64,000 bases of DNA from Endothia cerciana (taxonomy: Eukaryota > Ascomycota > Sordariomycetes > Diaporthales > Cryphonectriaceae). The notes under the pieces were generated by a model, which saw nothing but the letters and a program-made list of their open reading frames with translations, was not told where the DNA came from and searched no databases. The first letter of the stretch is position 1. Each line of letters begins with the position of its first letter. The stretch lies in NCBI GenBank assembly GCA_026119935.1, contig JALRMH010000012.1:682001-746000 (forward strand), in the 5' to 3' direction. The position numbers and the translations under genes are program-made. Shown piece by piece: positions 55,638-64,000 of the stretch.

Positions 55638-57380
55638 GGAAAATACGGGCTGGACACTGGAAACGGCGAAGGTGACTTGGAGGGGGCGACTTTCAGGGTT
55701 GGAAGTTTTCGGAGTGTCAGACTTTACTAGTTGGGGACCAGGACTGGCTGGTGTTGTGATGATATTGTCTGACGCAGGCTAGGTCACGATCACGATGGTT
55801 TGGTAACAGTTCAACGAGAGCTCTGCAACTTCTGAACTTTCAAAGCCTGTTCTGTTCAGGCTCCCACCCTGGATAAAGCTGCATTTGTTCTGCTGAACAG
55901 GCCTATCCAAAGTCAGCTTCTGAAGTCAATCCAACACCCATCTTGCATCTAATTCCCAATTCTAATGGACAAGAATCAGATACTTTCCCTTGATCAAGGA
56001 CTCAAACAAAATCTAAAATGACTTCTACCACCTGGCTCTTCTATGTCGCCCTTAGGTTGTAATACTTTTCTGTCCCGTCTATAAACCCTTCCACCCTCAT
56101 TGCAATTCAACGTCACCTGTACGTCCATCTTATTCCATCCTGATATATTCGAATGTTCCAAGGTGACTACGAATATGGAGATCTTGAGATAAAACCACGA
56201 GATGTCACACTGGGCGCATATAGTTAGGAATATGACGGTCTTGAAGATAATGCAGGCAGTAGTGTCATCCAAGCTCGCACTCCACGTCGAATATTGAAGC
56301 ATTTTCTTCGTCCCATCTCACCTCAACGAGATTATTATTTTTTTCTCCTTTTTTTTTCCTTTTTTTTTTTTCCCTCTTTTCGTCCTAGGCCAAAGACGCA
56401 CTGCTGGAAGCAATCAATGAAATGGCCACAACCTTTACTTCGCAATTTAGGGGAAGCACGAGGCACCCGAAAGAAACCTGGCCACCATGCCCCTCACAGT
56501 ACCCAGCTCTGATCTTTTAACGACCGATTCTACCGCCGCCGCCGCAGTGAGCAGATGAGTTTGATGTGAAGCCAGAGTACGTCCTCGCTGCGGATCGAAG
56601 TTATCACGGAGTCGCATGCGTAGTGTGGGTTAATAGGCCGTAGAGCATCTCCTGACACGAGAATTCTGAATACCTAATAGTCTCACGCTCGTCACCCTCA
56701 AGAGGCTGTCAGTCATCCCAGCCTTAATTACCCGCACAGTTGGCCTAAAATCTCCAACAATCACACACATATCTGGCTGGCATTGCTTCAAGCCATTCAC
56801 GTATCATGATGCATAATTTCTCTGAGCCACATTAAGACTCGCATTCAAGCTAGACAAGCCCCGAGTCCAGTGTATAAATACAAAATGAGCATAGCGGTAA
56901 CCCACTAGCCTCGATTACCAGCTTGACACGACCAGGCGCTACATTTTGTAGACAACGCAGCGCTGATAAAGTCACACGACTCTAATGACTTGCTCAACCG
57001 ATGTACGGCACGGCTACACTCGAGAGCTTGAAGGGTCATCGTGAGAGAACGGCCTCATCTCGGAGCAAGTCCCTCACGACCTCGACTTACCGGCTTCACG
57101 AGACTCGGCAGCCGGACCGACGAGATCACTTGATTTGACGGGGTATCCTCGAAACGGACCGGGCGCGAAGCCCCAGGCTTTACGCTAGGCTGGTCAAGAA
57201 CCCGGATTGTCAACGGACGCCGTCCATGTCCTCAGCCCAGGAAGGCCCGGAAGCACCAAGTGTTATCAACTCTTCCCGTTCCAGTGGGACCACTGCCGTC
57301 ATCACCTCAGGCTTCAATCCTCTGAGGAGCCCACATAGCCACAGACAAGATAAATGATATGAAGGCCGAGTAGTCGAGTG

Positions 57381-57404
57381 CCAGCTCCAGCTCCAGCTCC
57401 AGCT
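57381..57404. repeat. (CCAGCT)4 hexanucleotide repeat
   Basis: Four tandem CCAGCT units (last CCAGCT-T) in intergenic DNA. Confidence 0.9.
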
Positions 57405-60400
57405 TGGTTTGGCGTTGGAGGCACCGCGAGTGTCTCACCGGCGGGGATCGTCGTCTACGCATATTGTGCCTGCTCGGCTTTGTTATAGTACACAGCACTG
57501 TAAAATTTGGCCGTCGACCTAGAGGCTGTGCAGCCGAGAGGATGCGTACCCAGCTCGGGTCTCCGGTCATGACCAGGGCTTGGCTTGGCTTCTCCAACCT
57601 TCCTCCACGACACGTACGGTCGTGCGAGTGTCGACGGCTTCTGGCCCAAGCTTCCTCTTCTGCGACTCTGAAGGACAGAACAATATGCATTTTTGTGACG
57701 ATACTCTGAGAAGACCAATTCCACTCGATACCGGTCAGGGAAGCAGGCCGTGCGGCAATCTGCCAAGTAGAGTCAATAACAGACTTTTAAACACGAGTAG
57801 ACTTCTCGACGTGGTATCATGTTTAACATTGTTTCTTTCTAGGCCTGTGAGCGAGTGTCCAGGCGAAAAGAAAGATCTGAAAACTCAGATCATTGGGACC
57901 GGCCTACGCTCTCATCATGGGCAACGACGAGAACCCTAGGTGGGGAGACCAACGACCGAAGTCGACAGGACGGAAGACCATCAATGACCGGCCTCCACAT
58001 CGTATACCACGGGCAAGAATGTTTCTCAACGCGAGCGCTCTCGCGTTCTCGTTCTCGCGCGCGTCGACGAATTGGACCGGTCTGCGGCAGAGGCTAGGAG
58101 GTCTCGCGTGCCAGTGCATAACCAACATATAAGTCGGCCCGGCGAGACGAGGCTGAGTCAAGGTGACCCCGATCGGCAGCGCCGGCCGAGGCTCGCGAAC
58201 ATGTGCCCTCGGCAGTAGTCCGGTTCGTGCAAGCGAAAAAGTGGTCCCGAGGCTTGGAAATCTCCACAAGTCGCCTTTGGGGAAAGACAGAGGGGGAGCA
58301 TGATGGCACGGTGGTACCACGCAGGTCGTATCTGGAAGAAAGAGTCAGGGAGGCAGCCCGCCCCTGATCTCCGGCCTCATTGCTGGTACCGGGCCAGCGA
58401 GGTGAGATATCTTGCGTGCCTCCTGCACAACCTCCCCCCCCCCTCGGGTTTTTATCTGGGATCGCAGAAGATCGACCTAACTAAGTTTGCCGCGTGGTTG
58501 TGATGTGAAACACGCGAATAATGAGGATCGGCTGTGAGCTCCAGGCACATGAGGGAGCAGCAAGAGGCACGGAAGAAGGGAAGGTCGCCGCCAGTGTGGC
58601 CCACAGCCACCTCTCCACTCGTGGCCGCTTGGAATTCGCAAGCGCAGCTGTCGGGAACGATGGCTTGCAGGCACGACTACGACGCCGTGTCGCGACAGGG
58701 TCTTTCGACGTGCGGGATAGCGCTAGATCGCTGTCGGGGGGGGGGGGTTTCCCTGAAAGGAAGCCGATCACCTCTTTGTGTCCTTGGTCGGATGAAGACA
58801 GTTTCAAAAACAAGCAGGTCCTTGTTACGACTGATATGAGCGATCGTCATTGGCCTCTTCAGGGATACTGATGGCATTATGGAGTAGGATGAGGCTAAGA
58901 AGCATTCGTTGAGGAATGCTTTGGTCCGGAATAGTGATCCTGGGGAAGAGCGCAGCCAAAGCCGCTCCAACCTTCGCAAACTCTGAACTGCTGGATGTCG
59001 TCACCCCGGAAGGAAGGGAGATAGTAGCTCCGCGGGACCAATGAACGGCGATCCAAACCTCCATCTTTGTAAAGGGCATGACTTGCGATGTTGTAACCCT
59101 TAACGGAGGAGACATTATATAGCTAGCGAGGCCAGCGATTTGCTGAGACCAAGATGTTCTATGCCACGAGGCGCCCGCAGTCTGGTGGGTCTGAGAGCCA
59201 AATCCTTTCGTCGGATCGCCCTCCCAAAGCTTGCTTGACCTGCGCCGTGTCTCCGCACTAGTGCACAGTACGGTCTGAGGAAATTGATGGCCGCAGCCAC
59301 TAATTGGTTAGGGCCCTGTGTGGGGGGGGGGGGGGTTGGCTCAATACCGAGTTGGCGAATTCCGTACGCGGGAGAATGGCATGGCAATGGCAGGCTACAG
59401 TATCAGTTTTTGGGGGGGGGGGGAAGGCCCTCCCAGGATTCACCCATGTCGACTCTCATAATGGCCTAATGTGAGACAAGGGCGGAGGAACATCACCACC
59501 ACTGACGTACGTGGCTTGCGGACCAGGAGGCAGAGAGTAGTTCAGCGATGGGAACCTCCCCGTCCTGCCCAGAATTATAAAGGAAATAGGGGCTCGGGCG
59601 CTAGACAGGCGCTTGACGAGATGATCGACAGCCTCTTCAGACGACAGGATAGGGCAGAGTCTGAGCCTCTTTTCCTGGAGCTACTGTATCAGCTTTTAGA
59701 CGAACTATAGGGGGCCAAGGCTTGGGGGTTCCTTCTTGGCCCCCTTCCGATGTTGATCTTGAACGATTTCAGTGACCCCATTGGCAGCCTGGGAGACAAG
59801 ACGGTGGTGGGGCATGGCGGCTGACTGGCAGATGGGCTTGATGGGCTACCCCAGATCCTTTTTTTTTATATTTTTTTTTTTCATTTTTTTTATGAGGGTC
59901 GCGATGCTGCATGGTGGGCGATTTTCAGCCAGTCGGCTGAACCGATTCGGCCTGCCAGACGGGATGAGTCGACAACGTCTTCGCGTCGCTCCTAGTCGAG
60001 GTGGGAATTCAAGGCGGTCTCGTACGACGATGGCGATGATCAGCGAAGTCGGGCCAATTGGGATTGCTGACCCCGTTTAATTCGAGCCGCGCTAGGCTCA
60101 GTAATATGGTTTCGTGCCACCCCTTCAGAGGGCACGCACTCGAGAGCTCGTGTCGTGGATCTGAGCCATCCTGATGGCAGGTCAGATCTCAGCATCAAGA
60201 CTCAGTACGGGACTCCATCGCGTAGGCAAAAGATGATCCGGTGAATTCAGTCTTCCAACATGTAGCCTCCCAACCTGTGTGCTGCATAGACCCTTTGGTG
60301 AGTCCCTCTTTCGGTCTGACCGAGGTCTGCAGGCATTTATCAAGAGGTGACATCCAGACGTGTGTCCGGACATGTACAGGCCTTTGGGAGGAGGTATACC

Positions 60401-60828
60401 CACTCCTGGTCGAACTACCATGTACTATGTACTCCCCCTACATAGCAGCATCCGCTCTATGAGGAGTATCTTCTACCATAGTACGCTCCTAAGCTGTCAT
60501 TCAGCCTTCCAAGGACTAGCCCCTAAGCCTCCGGTCTCTCGCAGAGAACACAGGAGGATGGCCGGGGATTGATTGCAATCATACTGGTACAGCGTCTGAC
60601 CCCGCTCAAAAGGATGATTGCCCTTCAGCAATGCTGAGATCCCGGTCGTCTATGTGGGTAAGCGATGCTGCAGCCTGTCACGGGCCTATTCCCGCGCGGA
60701 AGACGGCACCGAGACGCTCGCTCACCCGCAGCGTTCAAGAAGTATGTCGAACATGCAGCCCTTGCGGGTCGCCCCCGGCCAGTGGCCGACCTTCCACTGC
60801 CCGGAGTCCAGATGCGCCTGTTGCGGTG

Positions 60829-60852
60829 GATGGTGTTCTAGATGGTGTTCTA
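60829..60852. repeat. 12-bp perfect tandem duplication
   Basis: GATGGTGTTCTA occurs twice in tandem. Confidence 0.95.
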
Positions 60853-61067
60853 GACCAGCTTTTCAAACTTCCATGCCTCGCCCTACGGTGATAGAGACAT
60901 AGAGGGTATGGAGGGGGTGTATATGTTGGACGTGCTTTCTCCGCGACGACGCAAACAGAACCGTCAAAGTGACACTGGCCGTTATACACGTTATATTCTT
61001 GGGCGCCGAGTCAGGAGGGGCTTGCTGGAGCGAAATTCCCCGGTTGGGCACAGGTTGCGCGGTGTGG

Positions 61068-61094
61068 AAAAAAAAAAAAAAAAAAAAAAAAAAA
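61068..61094. repeat. poly-A run (27)
   Basis: Twenty-seven uninterrupted A in intergenic DNA; the preceding sequence shows no recognisable retroelement body. Confidence 0.95.
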
Positions 61095-62311
61095 GCTTCA
61101 TCACAGGACTTTTGCCTTCGGGTCCCCGACTAGTAGCGCTTTTTAGGATCTCGGCGGGGGTCAATGCGCGAGTAGGGCCCCCAAGGTGAGGGTGACATTG
61201 GGGCCGATTTCAAGTGAAGAATCGGACCGTGCTGTGTGTATCTTCTTCCCAGCCAGCAAGGTGAAGATCATCTGCCTTTAAGCGGTTGAGGCAATGTGAC
61301 TGGATGCAGGAGGGCTGTCCCAAGTGCCTATCAGTCCACTGGAAAGCCCCCGGCACCACCCTGCTCTGGAGGCCACCAAGGCAGAGGGTGCCATAGTAGA
61401 CCCCATGACGTTCGTCAGAGAGATAAGGTTGGCTGGAGATCAAGCAGGCGGACACTGTACGACTGGTGCATGTCAGCCTGCATGAGACCGTGCCTGTCGG
61501 TACTGTAGGATGGTAAAGATAGTAACAGGTCGGAGACGGACCGTACCACAGTATTCCATCTCGCGGGTGCAGGGTCGACGTGCTGCTATAGTACCATAGT
61601 AGTATTAGTATAGTAGGCGACGGATGTAATTCCGTACGGCTGCGTTGCCGCCTGGCCCTAGCCGTTGAGAGCCCACCGGTCTGGCGGCAGGTGTCTGAAG
61701 GGAACCGTTGGATCAAGGACAACCCCCTCCCCCGGTCGCTTTGGGGACGCCAACAACGTCCTCAAGGCGGCCCATGAGGACCCGTGGACCACCCAACGCC
61801 CTGGTCCCACTAGTCCAACAAGCCACCCTAGTCCTAGACTCGCAGCGACCCCATCTCCTCTCCCAGGTAAGTCCCGTCCGGCCGTTGTCGTCTTTGGCAC
61901 CACTCTTTTTCGACCATCCCGTCGACTCGGATGGACTATAGGCGAGTCCAAACCGTCGGTCGATTGTCCAAGAGCAAAGAAACCCTCCTTCGAGCGACTG
62001 ACTTGCAACGGCCAACTGATATCACCGTGTGTTAGTGTCTTCGAAGGCCGTGCCCGACACCTTTTGGTAAGTATCTCCTCTCTGCCGTAGGCTCGCTGCA
62101 CCTTCGCCTCGTCCACACTATCCATCCTTCCTCTCCTGTGAATTTTGCGCTCTCTCGGCGGCTGCTCCTGCTCCACTCCCTCGAGCATGTGAGCTCCCTC
62201 ATCGAGTCATCCCCTCTGTCCTGTCCTTCATCCTCCAGACCCTGTCCGATTTGTTGAGTTTTTCACCGTCGCTCATTAATCAGACCGCGCAGCCTAGAAG
62301 CCCAACGGCCC

Positions 62312-62335
62312 ATGAAGCCGCCGAGCAAGATATAA
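62312..62335 (+). promoter_or_regulatory. short upstream ORF before nik1
   Basis: ATG followed by six sense codons and TAA, 87 bp upstream of the kinase ATG. It is a possible uORF if this sequence is in the mature leader; that is not established. Confidence 0.3.
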
Positions 62336-62421
62336 TACCCTCACCGTCGTAACCTTGTACCCCTAGTCATTACTTCAAGCATCATCAATTCGACCCCGAG
62401 TACCTTCTCAACCTCCTTCCG

Positions 62422-64000
62422 ATGGCCGATCAGTCGGCCTTGGCGGCCACGGCTGCCATCGTCAGAAGCCTCGCAGCGGACGTAAATGCTACGGGACCGA
62501 CACACCGCGCCGGTGGTACCGACAAGTCGATCCAGCTCCCGGGCCCAGAGACACCAGAGAAGATTGCCCTGGAACGAGAGCTTGCTGCTCTCGCCCTCAG
62601 GATACACCACCTCGAAACGAAAGCACAAGCGCCCGGTATCACCACCTTTCCCGATACACCGAACGAGACTGCTGATTCGGTATTTGGGGATGGAGCTGTC
62701 TCGTCGCCTTCAGGGGTTGGTCGCGACGCCGCGAAGCCAAGACCCATCAGCATTAGCCGCAATGGTAGCGGTGTCGACCATCCAGCCTTGAAGCCTGGGG
62801 TGCCGCTGTCCGACGAGGCCCTTGAGGGCCTGCGCGAACATGTCGATGACCAGAGTAAGCTGCTGGACAGCCAGCGACAGGAGCTCCTGGGCGTCAAGGC
62901 GCAACTCCTCGAGCAGGAGCAGCTTCAGGAGAAGGCGCTGGCGGTCATGGAACAGGAGCGTGTTGCTACCCTCGAGAGGGAGCTTTGGAAACATCAGAAG
63001 GCCAACGAGGCGTTCCAGAAGGCCCTTCGAGAGATTGGTGATATCTTGACTGCCGTGGCCAGAGGAGACCTGTCCAAGAGAGTGCGGCTGAATAATGTCG
63101 AAATGGACCCGGAGATCACGACCTTCAAGCGCACCATCAACACAATGATGGACCAGCTTGGCGATTTCTCTTCCGAGGTGTCCCGAGTGGCAAGAGAGGT
63201 GGGCACTGAGGGTATTCTTGGTGGTCAGGCGCAGATCGAAGGGGTTGATGGCATATGGAAGGAGCTGACTGACAATGGTTGGTGGTGCCGAGACCTGTTC
63301 TCCTCTTGAGGTTCCTTGCTGACGATGTCATTGCAGTCAACATTATGGCACAGAACCTTACAGACCAAGGTACGTCCCTGACAAGTCCGAACCCCAGAAG
63401 AAGAGGTGCTAATTGGTCCCAAGTGCGCGAAATTGCAACAGTTACGACCAGTGTCGCACATGGAGACCTCACAAAGAAGATTGAAAGGCCCGCGAGGGGT
63501 GAGATCTTCCAGCTTCAACAGACTATCAATACTATGGTGGACCAGCTGCGCACCTTTGCCTCAGAGGTCACCAGGGTAGCCAAAGATGTCGGTACCGAGG
63601 GCAAGCTCGGCGGGCAGGCCGACGTCAACGGGGTCAAGGGCATGTGGAACGACTTGACCGTCAACGTCAACGCCATGGCCGACAATCTCACTACTCAGGT
63701 GCGCGACATCATCAAGGTTACAACTGCCATCGCCAAGGGAGACCTCACGCAGAAGATCGAGGCACAGTGCAAGGGCGAGATCTTCGAGCTCAAAAATACG
63801 ATCAATTCCATGGTTGAGCAACTTCAGCAGTTTGCCCGGGAAGTCACCAAGATCGCCAAAGAAGTCGGAACTGAGGGACGCCTTGGAGGTCAGGCTACGG
63901 TCCACGATGTGGAAGGGACGTGGAAAGACCTCACACAAAACGTCAACGGCATGGCCATGAACTTGACTACACAGGTGAGGGAGATCGCCAACGTCACGAC
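62422..64000 (+). CDS. nik1: group III hybrid histidine kinase (Nik1/Os-1), N-terminal part
   Basis: Cytosolic osmosensing hybrid histidine kinase upstream of the HOG MAPK pathway and the target pathway of phenylpyrrole and dicarboximide fungicides. Exons in the window are 62422-63277, 63337-63369 and 63424 onward; the gene runs off the right edge before the kinase and receiver domains. The N-terminal about 180 residues end in a coiled coil (LLGVKAQLLEQEQLQEKALA). HAMP repeats of about 92 residues follow. Each carries a VGTEGxLGGQA motif (first at about residue 260; three seen) and an NTM(V/M)DQL-type helix, as in VREIATVTTSVAHGDLTKKI. Os-1 orthologues have five to six such repeats. The tiny 33 bp second exon (VNIMAQNLTDQ) is needed for continuity, and the second intron (54 bp) is stop-free. 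Confidence 0.94.

Larger units (their letters stand above)
55638..62421. other. 6.8 kb gene-poor region
   Basis: No recognisable gene is found on either strand. The left part (55.8-57.2 kb) is lower in GC. The rest contains G and C homopolymers (58434-58443, 58736-58747, 59322-59335, 59412-59423), T-rich tracts (56336-56372, 59858-59891), a 27-base A run and several TACCATAGTA-like motifs. The right end (from about 61700) is pyrimidine-rich and probably the promoter and leader of the histidine kinase. A short frame at 59471-59710 ends with a helix-like segment (ESEPLFLELLYQLLDEL) but is too short to call. Confidence 0.5.

Noticed and set aside
61068..61094. Poly-A run as a retrotransposon tail
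   Set aside because: No coding remnant, target-site duplication or element body is visible upstream.

Overview
This 64 kb window is nuclear DNA of a filamentous ascomycete, most likely a Sordariomycete. Genes are GC-rich, encoded singly on both strands, and interrupted by short introns (mostly 54-90 bp, GT..AG). The proteins include fungal-specific families: a group III hybrid histidine kinase with HAMP repeats, a Gig1/DUF3605 protein, a HET-domain relic and an Fmp42-like MFS transporter. There are no operons, no CRISPR array, no rRNA gene, and no tRNA gene that I could recognise. Splice sites below were chosen by hand from frame continuity, GT/AG signals and family similarity.

Layout. 0-5 kb: the 3' end of an unidentified gene (+) and the condensin subunit Brn1/CAP-H (-). 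5-8.3 kb: a long vacuolar/endomembrane-type cation/Ca2+ exchanger (+). 8.4-11.7 kb: a lower-GC island holding a broken HET-domain gene (-). 12-14 kb: a twin-FolB dihydroneopterin-aldolase-like protein (+) facing a Gig1-like protein (-). 14-17.2 kb: gene-poor. 17.2-24.3 kb: UTP-glucose-1-phosphate uridylyltransferase (+), the ING/PHD protein Yng2 (-) and the class I histone deacetylase Hos2 (+). 24.8-26.1 kb: an RBR-type E3 ligase (+). 26.6-30.5 kb: a WW-domain/PhoD-like phosphatase (-). 30.5-33.3 kb: gene-poor with a sequencing gap. 33.3-38.7 kb: an MFS transporter (+), a small conserved-looking hypothetical (-) and a DHCR24-like FAD oxidoreductase (-). 40.8-42.9 kb: an NTF2-like protein with a 66-residue tandem repeat that runs into an assembly gap. 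45-50 kb: an amino-acid permease (+) and ER alpha-1,2-mannosidase (-). 50.6-55.6 kb: a compact group, Atg10 (+), U2 snRNP B'' (-), Arp2/3 subunit 1 (+) and a hypothetical (+). 55.6-62.4 kb: gene-poor, repeat-peppered. 62.4 kb to the end: the N-terminal half of a Nik1/Os-1 osmosensing histidine kinase.

Most genes are core housekeeping: chromatin (condensin, Yng2, Hos2), splicing, actin nucleation, autophagy, N-glycan trimming, UDP-glucose supply and osmosensing. I see no biosynthetic cluster and no defence or mobile system that ties neighbours together. The points most worth a second look are the NTF2 repeat collapsed at the gap, the decayed HET gene, a recurring near-palindromic intergenic motif (TACCATAGTA), the twin-FolB protein whose first domain lacks the acidic residue, and an overlapping upstream ORF on the permease.
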